Source: Azadirachta indica
Lineage: Eukaryota > Streptophyta > Magnoliopsida > Sapindales > Meliaceae
Reading direction: 5' to 3'
NCBI GenBank assembly: GCA_022749755.1
Contig: CM040451.1
Span: forward strand, 10,367,871-10,431,870
Length of the DNA: 64,000 nucleotides
A program made the position numbers and the translations under genes. This document shows positions 13,552-24,836 of the stretch, in pieces. The notes below the pieces were generated by a model. It was not told the DNA's origin and did not search any database. It was given only the letters and a program-made list of their open reading frames with translations. How positions within the stretch are numbered: position 1 is the stretch's first letter; every line of letters starts with the position of its first letter.

Positions 13552-14356
13552 TGAAGAAGACCATTTCACAAATTTCGGTGGTTTTAATAGTAAAAAATGT
13601 GTTGCAAATTAATAGAGCGTGATTAATTAAAAATTAGCAAATTATGTTCACACAAATGAAGTATATTTTGTTTTACTTATATAAAGGAAGATGTGGAAGT
13701 GAGGAGGGCTGATCTTTGTTATCATTGTTTTTTCCCTTTTGTAATTTGAATTTCAATTAAATAATATCTTTCTAAAATTAGTAATTAGGTTTAATGATAA
13801 AGTTTTGTTAATTTTATAGCATTGTTCTTTTATCATTCTAAATTGTGTTTCAATGTAAAATCTTTTCAATTAAATGAATTCTGTTTCTTAAAAGTATTTT
13901 GGTTTGTTAGAAAGCTTGATTCATTATTAACAAAAAGTACACTGAATACTTGCACATTTTGTACAAACTAAGAATAAGGTATGTTATATCTTTCACAAAT
14001 AAATTGAATAATTAATTTTTTATTTTGTTACCTTTTTTTAAAGAGGTATTATGATGTATTTTAATATATTTATCTTCTAATTAAGATCATTTATTAAGTG
14101 ATTCTTAATTGAGTTAAAAAAAATTAATAATGAATGATTTCTATAATTATCAACAAAATGAATCCTTAATGCCCTAATAGTTAATAATAGTAAATTTACA
14201 TTTAATAAGTAACAAATTAATTTTATTTTCATAATATTTAAACATTGAACTTGTGGACTTTATATAACATATGCTCTATGGACCGATACTCGAACTTTCA
14301 AACTTTATTACTTGAGACAACTTATATTTGAGAGTTACAATCTTTAAGTTGTAGTA
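13552..14356 (+). repeat. Left LTR of a deleted Gypsy-like element
   Basis: It starts TGAAGAAGACC and ends near TTGTAGTA. It aligns over its whole length with 14907-15679, including a shared GAGCTGATCTTTGTTATCAT. A candidate primer site follows directly. Confidence 0.7.
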
Positions 14357-14358
14357 AG

Positions 14359-14381
14359 TTTTTGGCGCTAGTGCTGGAAAA
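14359..14381 (+). other. Gypsy-type primer-binding site
   Basis: TTTTTGGCGCTAGTGCTGG resembles the TTGGCGCCGTTGC-GGGG primer sites typical of plant Athila/Tat Gypsy elements. It sits immediately after the left LTR. Confidence 0.55.
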
Positions 14382-14906
14382 AATAGTTTGCATAAAGTTT
14401 ACTAGTTCTTATTTAATTTTCATTCACTAACTTTAACTCCTAACTCGAACTCTAACTTTAACATTTCTTTTATTTACTTATTGTTATTTATTTTCTTTTT
14501 GTTGGGAGACTTAGCCGCCCATTTACATTTTTATTTATGATTGGTTCTACATATACCACATAAATTTTGTTGTTTATTTTATTCATGGTAGACTTTGTCA
14601 CATTTTTTAATTTTCTCTTTTAAATATTGTGTTATTATTTTCATTTACATTAATTTCATTAAAAGGAAGGTTGTACCACATTTTCTCTTTTTATTTGTTT
14701 TATATTGTGCTAAAATTTAATTTAATTTAATTTTTTATCATTATTTTATTTTTATTTTATTTATGCTTGGTTGATATTGTGATCCTCAGTCTCGCCGCTT
14801 GGTAAAAAGTAATTCTGAAACTTTTTTTGAAAATTTGTTTGATTCACTTTTACAATCACATACATCTAGCATAATAGCTGAAGAGGAAAGTATGCATAAT
14901 GAACAT
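14382..14906 (+). pseudogene. Short internal remnant of the Gypsy-like element
   Basis: Only about 0.5 kb remains between the LTRs, so nearly all gag-pol is gone. A short frame near 14785-14920 reads DPQSRRLVKSNSETFFENLF and could be a gag N-terminus. No pol motif is seen. Confidence 0.45.
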
Positions 14907-15679
14907 GAAGAAGACCATTTCATAAATTTCGGTGGTTTTGATAGTCAAAAATATGTTGCAAGTTAGTATAGTATGATTAATTGAAAATTGGCAAATTATG
15001 TCCACATATATAAAATATCTTTTATAAAGGAATATATGGAAGTGAGGAGAGCTGATCTTTGTTATCATTGTTTTTTCCTTTTTGTAATTTTAGTTTTAAT
15101 TAAATAATGTCTTTCTAAAATTGGTAATTAGGGTTAAGGGTGAAATTTTGTTGATTTTATAGCATTATTCTTTTATCATTTTAAATTATGATTTAATGTA
15201 AAATCTTTTCTATTGAGTGAATTTTATTTCTTAAAAGTGTTTTGCTTTATTAGGAAGCTCGATTTATTGTTAACAAAAGGTACACTAAATGGTTACACAT
15301 TTTCTACAAACCAAGAATAAATAAATTGAATTATTAATCTTTTATTTTGTTACCTTTTCTTCAAAGAGATATTGTGATATATTTAAATATATTTATTTTC
15401 TGATTAAGATCATCTATTAAGTGATTCTTAATTGAGTTAAAAAAATGAATAAAAAATGATTTTTATAACTATCAATAAAATGAATCCCTATTGCCTTAAT
15501 AGTTAATAATACTAAATTTACATTTAATAAGTAACAAATTAATTTTATTTTCATAATATTTAGACATTGAACTTGTGGACTTTGTATAACATATTTTCTA
15601 TGGACTGACACTTGAACTTCCGAATTTTATTACTTGAGACAACTTATACTTGGGATTTATAATCTTTGAGTTGTAGCAT
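14907..15679 (+). repeat. Right LTR of a deleted Gypsy-like element
   Basis: It starts TGAAGAAGACC and ends near TTGTAGCA, matching 13552-14356 with many substitutions and several indels. Confidence 0.7.
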
Positions 15680-16735
15680 AAATCATATTAGTACATTTCT
15701 GTCTAACATATAATTTATAGTATTTATCACACGGTCTAAATACGATATTCACTTCTCAGTTTATATCAATCCATATTTCATTCAAATACTAGCGAAATAT
15801 TTAAAAGTATTAATTATCATGATAAACACTTAATACATGATATCAAATAAAAAATAACACAATATTAGAAAATGGATGCTTCCAATAGATTAAATCATTG
15901 CTCAAGAGAATAAGTCTAGTCACACATGATAAAATATTCAAATCTCATAAACATGAATTCAACAAATGATAATATAGTCAATAAACACTAATTTGTTCAA
16001 TTCCAGGTAAAATAAGATGACGGAAAAAATAGAACTATGATTTGGAGAGCCTTTTCCTTCAAGAAATCAAGCTTCCATCCTTCTTTTCTTCTAAATATAG
16101 CTTTCCCTCTCTAGATTTCTCCCTCTTTCTTTCCCTTTCTTCTCTCTTTTTTTCTTTTCATACAAGCCAAAAAGCCTTCCACAAGTGGCTCCCTCTTTTC
16201 ATACCTAAAATATATATATAACACAAATCTTTCTCAAATCTAGCTGTTCATTTCTGATCCTAGGGCTTAGATTAAGTTTGAAAACCGTCTAAAATGATTG
16301 CAGTAAGTACTAGGGCGCCATAAAAAGTGCAGGTGCGCAAATAAGATGGAAGAGGTGGCGCGATCACCCATACATTCTGCCTAAGGGCAGAATGCATGGT
16401 GCTGGCGCGCCAATCCTTGGCATAGTTGCTCCATGCAAAGCTGACCTACAAGATTTGAAAATCTTGCAGATAAATTTCCTTAACTTTGTACTTAGGTCCC
16501 TTGGTGTCTTATATTTTGGTCCGCACTTCTTTTACATTTTTGTCTTCAAACGTCTTCCTTTTCAAGCTAAATTCAATAATTTCAAGTTAAATTCGCTTTG
16601 AATGGCCATTTTTTTCGTGATCTATACAATGAAACCTAAAACACATCAAATACCAATAAGACTTGACGATTAAATAATCAAAACAAGTTTAAGAATGAAT
16701 AATAAGCGCGTGTTTTACGCACTTATTAATATATT

Positions 16736-17519
16736 TGTTAACAAACAAAAGTATATACTTGATTTACTTGGTGAAATGGGTCTACTTGGGTGTAAACCAG
16801 CAGAAACTCTAATTGAACCTAATCTTAAATTACAAGTTCCCAAGACTGAGGAAGTACAGAACAAAGAGCAGTATCAAAGACTCATTGGAAGACCCATACA
16901 TGTTCTGACATAGCCTTTGTTGCAAGTATAGACAGCTAATTTATGCACTCATCTGAACCAGAACATTTTGATGCTGTATACAGAATCTTAAGATACTTAA
17001 AAAGAACTCTTGGAAGAAGTTTGATTTTTAAAAGACATGGCTATTTACAAATTAAGCCACACACTGATGCAAATTGGCCAGGAAATGTTATTGATAGATA
17101 ATCAATTTCTAGTTACTGTACATATGTTAAAGGCAATCTTGTCACTTGGCAAAGCAAAAAACAACATGTGGTGGCTTGAAGTACTGTTGAAGTTGAGTTT
17201 AGATCTGTTGCTCAAGAAATTTGTGAAGTTTTATGGATTAAAATACCATTAAAGGATTTAAGACTCTAATTTTTCACCCATAAAGATTTATTGTGATAAT
17301 AAGGCAGCAATCTCTATTGCTTATAATCCTGTTCTTGACGACAAAACGAAGCATGTAGAAGTGGATAAGCATTTTGTCAAAGAAAAAGTAAATGGTGGAT
17401 TGATTTGCATGCCATGCATTCCTACTGCTGAACAAATTTGCTATTTACCAAAAGATTACCTAAGAAACAGTTCGACAAGTTAATTGGCAAGTTTGCTATG
17501 GAAGACATCTTTCAAACCA
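16736..17519 (+). pseudogene. copia reverse transcriptase end and RNase H remnant
   Basis: The interrupted frame continues as VNKQKYILDLLGEMGLLGCK. RNase H follows near 17060 as HTDANWPGNV, with later fragments up to the 3' LTR. Frameshifts and stops throughout. Confidence 0.75.
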
Positions 17520-17520
17520 A

Positions 17521-17687
17521 GAGATTTTGTTTTTTAGTCAATGAGATATAATAAAAAAGATTATTAAATAGGAATGTCGCTGTAAATAGGATTCTTTTTT
17601 CTTTTTAATTTCTATAGTCTCTTCTATAAAAAAGACAGCCTTATGTATTCAAGTCAATACATAAAATCCCTTCCTACCAAGTTGACA
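17521..17687 (+). repeat. 3' LTR of copia element
   Basis: Right-hand partner of 8162-8337, following the remains of RNase H. Confidence 0.8.
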
Positions 17688-17751
17688 TATATGACCAAAG
17701 AATAGAAACCGAAATAAAGTAAAATAAGAAAAGGATAATGACTAGCTATAC

Positions 17752-17985
17752 CGTAGAGTCACTAGTCAATGATTGCAGATAATTATAGTCCTAAATTGGA
17801 GGTTGGTAGTTAGCTGATTACCTAACAACTATTGAATTAGCAAGTTGGCTACTAGCAACACATCGGACTGGCTTGTGCACATTGATTCTGCTTGTGGCTT
17901 TCAATAAAGTAACCCGGGGATATTTGTGATGAGTTCCAAAAGAAATAAAGGTTGAGGGAATAATGCAAGAAACCACTGGGCCTTA
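17752..17985 (-). pseudogene. Exon 1 of the split TPS-b pseudogene
   Basis: Minus-strand reading gives a transit-peptide-like stretch ending in KPVRCVASSQLANSIVV, then R-stop-SANYQPPI-stop-DYNYLQSL. The family motif RR(x8)W, which helps ionise geranyl diphosphate, is hit twice: the second Arg codon is TAA and the Trp codon is TAG. A donor GTATAG follows at 17751. It is collinear with exon 2 at 8102, with the copia element between. The upstream limit is uncertain because the leader frame is also disturbed. Confidence 0.75.
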
Positions 17986-20572
17986 AGGTTATTGTTTTAT
18001 TAATCGTGTGCATATAAAGACTGAGTAATCTGCTGAAGTTCCTCTCTCTGTAAGGAAATATATAGACTAAAAGAAGTTTTTAGGTGTTGTATCGTACAAA
18101 CAAATCCCATAGGGATATTTCAAAATATCAGAATGTTCATGCAAAACCGGCAGCTACCACGTGTGCCAATCACATACTTAACATAAAACCCGATCACCAA
18201 TTTATAACAAAAGGTTTTGGATATACGTGCAATCAGATTAATGATTGTAAAATAATTATAGAATAATTTATGTTTCCAGTGTATGCAACTTGTCATATTC
18301 AATGTTTCTGAGTACATTTTTAGTTTGTTTATTGCCAGCTTTCCCACTACTTCCAATTTCTAATATTATCTTCAACAATGCTTTCTCTGAGGAACTTGCT
18401 ACACAACAGACAGACCATTTTTTAGTTATTGTATTTTTAAAGTTATCCATAATCATAAGAGTTATAAAAATTATGTTATGAAGTTAGTAGTTTTTGAGTT
18501 GAAGTAGCCAAAATTCAGGTCAAGTTTGAGGCACATACTTCCCATGTTGTCTTTCGGTGTGATATATACATAATTTCTTAGTATTGTAGCTTGGTCACCA
18601 TAAACCTTTCGGTTGAACGAAAATGGAGATCATATGAAGGTGAGGTTCGAATAACGGTGTTATGGCTTGAAACTAGAGTTAATATTAAATAAAACTTTTA
18701 TAATAGGAAAAGTAAGTAGATCTTATAAAAAGTTAGTGTTCTTAAATATTTTTTTTAATTTTGCTTTTAAAGTTAAGTAAAAACTAACAAGAAATATATG
18801 GATAATCTTAAAAAGAAGATTTACTGTGGTTCTTTAAGACTGCCTAGATTTCATGAGTAAATAAAAAATTAGATTTACATAAAATTTCACATGAATTGCC
18901 CCATTTATCTTTTGAGAATGAATTTATTTAAACAAGAGAAGTATACCATGTTAATGTGTTTTGAACAATCCACAACCTAAGACTAAAGCAATGATAAGCA
19001 TATTAAGTTATTCATGTGATTGAGATTCCTTAAAGGCTAAGAAAAAACAACATAATTATTAGGTATGCACTCAACTACTAAGCTAATAGCCCGTCGTGCA
19101 GGCCTCCAAATTAAAAAGCGAGAGAAATCTCATCCCTTCTTGCTTGTTTTTATGTTCCTCTATCAACCGAACGAGCCTTAAATGGGTCTTATATTAGTGA
19201 GGCATTATAAAAGAAAATGTAGAGAAATTTTTTCCACCGTTACTCCTTCAATTTTAGGAAGTAGTAGTGGGTCAGTTAGTTTATGATGGGTTGGTGATGG
19301 GCCCAAAACAAATTATATGAATATTCGAGTTTGGCAATCCACTTTAGAGAGAAGGCTTATTATGAGAGAACCATTCCTTTCTAATTCGTTTCCCTTGATT
19401 CATATTTTTCTTTTTAAAAATTATTTTAATAGTCTATTACAATCTTATGTTGAAATGATTTTAACAAATGATTAATTTCTTTGAATTTTCAAATAACTTT
19501 TGAAACAAATAGGAGCAAAGTTGTACTATAAATTTTTTTGGCCACTCAAATTTGATATGAATATGATACTCAACTTGATGATCTTTCACTTTATGAAAAC
19601 ATCATCGTGGCCATATATATATATTTTTCTTATAAAGCTATATCATAATCAGCAATAGGAAATAACCCAAAATGTCCCCTTCAGCTAATTTTCATTCATT
19701 TTTGCCCAAAAATATCATAAGTCGTTGATTTTGCCCTTACACCCAAAAGACTATATGTTGTCTTTTCTTTTCTTCCTCCTCTTCTCTTCTCTCTTTTTTC
19801 CATGTAAATCGAACGCCAACAATCTCTTGCAATCTGTAGCTAAACTACTATATACGGTGATAAGGTTCAAGATGGAGACTCAGAAATTACCAGGATTTTT
19901 TTTTGTGCAAGAGAATCTGACACAATGTTTTGATGTCTCCTAACTAGTTTGCCAAAATTTAATTTCAAATGTTAATTGTTATTTGACAAAAATGACTGTT
20001 GCAACAAGATAGGAATCACCAAATTGAAAACAAAAATAAGACAAATTTAACTGCAGTTGAGAACGAAACAAGCATTTGTATTTTTGTACAAACTAGAAAG
20101 TTGTACATCAAGAATTCGTACAAGTGCTAATGGTGTGTATCACTAAAAAAGATATATAAAACTTATCCCTACAAAGTTTTATGTTATCTGGACAAGAAGA
20201 TAGAATTAATTAGTTAAAAGAATTTCAAAAAAATTACTCATCTTAATTTCTTTATCAATAAGATACCACACCAGTAACATTTACAAATTTAACACACACA
20301 GCAAATTACATTTGTCTATTGAAAAAGGGTCTCGAGAGCTTCAAGTTGAAGGAAAAATCACTATCACGTTCTGTCTACAGCCATTATCGTTGTCCATTTT
20401 CGTAAAAGAATTGGGAGAAATCTGAGATAGCGACCATTACCTGACTAGTCTTTGTCCTATGTACTTCAATTTTTCAGAGAATACCAAACCCTATACATAC
20501 ATGCAATTAAAATAATATTTGGCAAAAGCAAATTTAGAATTGATGCACTTTAAATTATTGTTCAAGTAAAGA
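17986..20572. other. Spacer upstream of the TPS-b pseudogene, nothing recognised
   Basis: AT-rich sequence with only short spurious frames. Minus-strand frames at 18120-18456 and a plus frame at 19725 resemble no family I know. It probably includes the former promoter of the TPS-b pseudogene. Confidence 0.4.
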
Positions 20573-21320
20573 GAACATGAGTTATTTATATTTAACCCAA
20601 ACAAGAAGTTAATATATACTTTGATTTTATAAAAATATTTTTAAATTTAAATGAATATAATCCTCCCCTCGTGGTGATGCCAGATTATGTCTCGGAAGCA
20701 AACAAAGCCAATGTCTTCAACTCCATGGCCCAGAAAGCCAGCCCATCAACGGTTTTGTCTAGAAAACAACAAAAACAATTATGTTTACATCCACGGTCCC
20801 TACTCTCCCTCCCTCATTTAGAATTTTTTTAATAAAATAAATAGAAATAAAAGTCCATTTGCCAATTGGGTCAACTTTTATTAATATTTGAATACAAAAT
20901 AATTTGAGAACATTAAACCTGATGTCTCAAATCATTTGACGCACACCTAAACGCATATCTTTATATAAGTTTTTTTTTATAATATATATATATATAATTT
21001 ATTGATATTATATTAAAATTTTATCGAGAATCGAAAGTTTTAATCTAATCTAATATATCACTGTCCGAATATTTATACCCAATTTAAGTCATGTTTGCTC
21101 TTCCGAACAAAAAAATTTATTAACACTCTAATATGATAAACCCTATATATCTTTATATAAGTTTAGTTACACATCATTAAATCAATTAGGTTATGATTAA
21201 ATAATAGTCTAATAATATTTGTTTCAAAAGTAGTGTGTGGCTGGAACATAATGTAAGGATGGACATTAATTAGTAATGATATACGAATATTGGTGGAGAA
21301 ATGTCAATTTCGATGTGAAA
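20573..21320. repeat. Dispersed direct repeat, right copy
   Basis: Partner of 5935-6703 in the same orientation. It contains the same CCATGGCCCAGAAA and AGCCCATCAACGG words near 20720-20755. Confidence 0.75.
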
Positions 21321-21355
21321 GTGAAAGACGTGAGAGGCAAAGGAACCACTACAAT

Positions 21356-23170
21356 TAGGGGCGGAGCCAAATCTAAGATCTAGGAGGTTGAATAATAATT
21401 TAATTTTTTAAATTCAAAATATGAATAAATAAATACTAAGATTCAAATATTAAAAAATATAATTATCATAATTATAATTTATAATTATATATAAACCCAT
21501 ATATAATAAATTTAGATAATACATGAATCCCATATAAAAATATTTTGAAAATATTAACATTTTTTTTTAAAACTTTTTCTCCTTATCTCGAGAAGAGAGA
21601 AATTAAAAAAAATTAAGGGAAATAACAGAAAATACTCTATTTTTGCCCTGAAAATAAAAAATGCCCCCTACAAAAAATTAATAAAAAAAATCTATTTTTG
21701 CTTGTTTTGGATAAAAATATCTTTATTTCCAAAATTAATAATATATTTTAAGTTACTTTTGAATTGTTACAGTAACTTTTGAGTTGCTATACTACTTTCG
21801 AGTGCCACATGATAATGAATTCGAAAGTTACTTTTGAGTTTATATTTTGAGTTGTTATAATAATTTGAAATTAAGTTTGATAATTTTTAGTATTAGAGAT
21901 ATTTTTATCCAAAAACTTAAAATTAGGTATTTTTCAATGACATTTTGTAGTGTGAGTATTTTTGAATTGTGGAGATAAAAATTAACTATATTTAGTTTAA
22001 TTCCAAAAATTAACAAGATAACTTGTTTTTTATTTTTTCGTGGAGGTCTATGATATATAGACTAGTCATAAAAATTCTTTTTCTTTAAGGAAAAGTTTTT
22101 AAATACATTATTTTTTTTTATAAGGAAAAGGTTTCCAAAATTGTATAATTTTTCTATGCATAAAAATTTTCCAATTATATGAGGATAAAATTAAATAAGT
22201 AATTCTTTAAACAAAAATTATCTATATATAAAATATTAATAAATAGGTAAGATCACTATTTTGAAACTTAAAAAAAGTATGTTTAATTAATTTATTATTA
22301 TATAATTTAGAAATAAATAATTAAAAATATAAAAAGGAATACATTAATTTTAATTTAAAAGTATCATACTTTTAAAAAAATTTGCGGAACAAATAAATAT
22401 TTTACATGTTCTAATTAAGATAAAAAAAAAATTGGGTTATTTTTGTTTTTACCTCACGTTTATTGACATATATAATATATAGACTCACTTTGGTAAAAGT
22501 TATCACTCCATTGCGGAGTAACAATAAAATGACTATTTTACTATTATTTCAATTAAAAATTAAAAAAAATATTTTAATCTTTAAACTTTGATAAAATAAC
22601 AACATAGAGTATACTTTAGCCAATTTTAAAATTTAGTGCCCATCATTACTTTTGTCTCCCATCCTTTGACACTTTCTTCTGTCTTTTTTTCAAATTATGT
22701 TAAAAAATTTACCAATAAAAGCTACAATAACCCATCTAAGTAAGTCTCTAAAATCTTTATTATTGTTTATTTTAAAAAATTATGAATGAAAGTCATGTGT
22801 AGTGAGTTTAATTCATGTCAATGATTTAGGGCTTTTTACTATTTTAGATAAAAATTTAATTATACTCAAAAATGTGACGACACAATATAGACTAAAATGT
22901 TAAAGTTGATTAAGTATGTCTCAGTTTGTTATTTAACTAAAATTTAGGGACTAAAAAATATTATTATTTTTATTTATTTATAATTAGAATAAAGATAAAA
23001 TAATTATTAGGTTATTATTATTATTTGGAGTAAAATGATAACTTTGATAAAACTGGGTTTATATATAATCTGTGTCAATAAATATGCGATACAGCTAAGA
23101 ATAACTCCCAAAAAAAAAACAAATAATTTATTAAAAGATTTTGGTAGGGCCTGGTGGGCCATCCGCCACT
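21356..23170. mobile_element. Candidate transposable element with inverted ends
   Basis: The left end reads AGGGGCGGAGCCAAAT (about 21357). The right end, read on the minus strand from about 23172, is CAGTGGCGGATGGCCC. These are imperfect inverted ends of the AGTGGCGGAGCC type common at plant element termini. The interior is very AT-rich with no coding sequence. The assignment rests on the ends alone; a chance pair is possible. Confidence 0.35.
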
Positions 23171-23329
23171 GACTACGGTATGAAACGTGATATCTTATGA
23201 CATGAAAAACGTGATATCATATCTTCTACAATTCTATCGATGCCGTGGGGACTAATGTGAACAAGGCTCCCATTAGTCATTACTCTGCTATAGCGATGTA
23301 GGAAAATTTCATGGCCACTACTTAATAAT

Positions 23330-24322
23330 CTGCTATAAGTTTATTCAATTTAGTCCAAGTAGATACGAACATTGACCTGAACGTATACATGCACATCTCG
23401 TTTTGGAAGGACATGTGTGCGTAAATTTTCTTTCTTTTCACACTTCATTTCATTATTGAATGACGAGTTTAATTTATTATTATTTTTTTAATATTATTTA
23501 TGGACCACCTATATACTTTATATGGTAGGTATAGATTAAATTTCAGGACACATGTAGTTGATCCAAAAAGAATAAGTTAATATTCTTTTAAATATTGTCA
23601 GACTAATTAATCGTGATATATTGAATGAAATGGTCAGTATTGGAAGTGTCTGTATTTCAGCAAATCTTCACTCAGTCAAATATTAAGAGTGTAAGTTTTT
23701 CGGTGAAAATCTTCTAATGCGCTTAGTTCTAATGGCGAGTCACGTTAAAACTTATAGTCTCGTAAAAATTTTGAAGTTTTTAAATGAAAATTATTAATTT
23801 TAATTTTTTAAATTATATTTTTATTATTTTTACTTCTACAAATTTTAGATCATTACATTTTATTCCCTCAAGCATTCATCCTAACACTGCCTCTACTTTG
23901 TTCAAAATCATTTAGGATTTTTTAAGAATAGTGGGATAGTATTTGAATAGCGTAATAGTTATAGACTTCGAAAGGTACGTTTCTAATAGAATATTTTTAA
24001 TTATGTTAATAGAAATTACTAATTATAAACTTATTTGATAATTAAACAAATTATATTCATATTGAGAGGAAAAATAAGAATTCAATTATTTTATATGTAC
24101 AATGTTTGATCGGGTTGTAGGTCCAGCCATGCCCAAAATACTTATATGCATTCTAGAAGCTTATCTTAGTAAAATAGTCTCCCTTTTTTTTATAAAAAAT
24201 AAATCAATTAAGCAAGTTTAATAATAATAAATAAATCAATAATTTTGTAGGAATTTTACAACCAACAACGCAATATTGTTTATTGTTTCGCTGGGGCGCA
24301 GTCCGGTTATGTCCATAAACGC
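23330..24322. repeat. 5' flank of TPS-g copy 2, diverged part of the duplication
   Basis: Aligns with 1-1267 from GTTTATTCAATTTAGTC onwards. Similarity is clearly lower than in the following gene segment. Confidence 0.75.
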
Positions 24323-24748
24323 GCTTGTCTCTACGACATAGCAATCGATGACGTGTAAAGAATGATGCATGATGATATATGTTGAAAAGCTATATTATTT
24401 TTTTCAAAATTTCGTATGCAATCACATCATAAAAATTTGTCAAATTAATTAGTAGAAAGCATACATAATATTATAATTACAAATTTTATATATCACTTCT
24501 TATTCAATAATTAATATCATGATATTTAACATAATAATCAGGTAAACTTTATTCATATTTTTATGTTGAGTATTAATTGAAAGATTTCAAGTTAATTTTA
24601 TTTGCATATCATTACCGACCTTTTATGTATTAAAATTGTAAAACAAATACTTTTAAATTTATTGAAACTGAAATTAAAATATATTGTGTTGCTGCAACGT
24701 GTAAAACATGCTAGGTATATGTTTCTATTTTCCACTTAGAATGGATTC

Positions 24749-24755
24749 TATAAAT
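24749..24755 (+). promoter_or_regulatory. TATA box of TPS-g copy 2
   Basis: TATAAAT 82 bases before the ATG at 24837, identical in position to copy 1. Confidence 0.5.
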
Positions 24756-24836
24756 TGGTTCAATTATTCCTCGCAATGGCATGCATCCACAGTCTCTCGA
24801 AGCCGATATCTTCTGTCTGAGTAGAACACATTTCCC

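Larger units (their letters stand above)
12502..16735. mobile_element. Nested 4.2-kb non-coding insertion in the copia element
   Basis: It separates two reverse transcriptase blocks that are contiguous in normal copia elements. ATATATT occurs at both borders (12495-12501 and 16729-16735) and may be the target duplication, though its AT-richness makes chance possible. The left end carries a CCGCAAGTGCACGGG word and the right end an ACGCACTTATTA word. No protein is recognisable in the outer parts (12502-13551 and 15680-16735). The class is not settled. Confidence 0.65.
8162..17687 (+). mobile_element. Degenerate Ty1/copia LTR retrotransposon (with nested insertion)
   Basis: Terminal direct repeats at 8162-8337 and 17521-17687 flank decayed gag-pol in the plus orientation. 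Domain order is gag zinc knuckle, protease, integrase, reverse transcriptase, RNase H, which is the copia order. A Met-tRNA-type primer site TGGTATCA follows the left LTR at 8338. Landmarks: CDYCNKPHH zinc knuckle near 9227, protease DSGA near 9531, integrase HTDNG near 10697, YVDD near 12352 and RNase H HTDANW near 17060. All frames carry many stops and frameshifts, so the element is dead. It lies in intron 1 of the TPS-b pseudogene. The 4.2-kb insertion at 12502-16735 splits the reverse transcriptase region. LTR ends are uncertain by about 10 bases. Confidence 0.85.
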
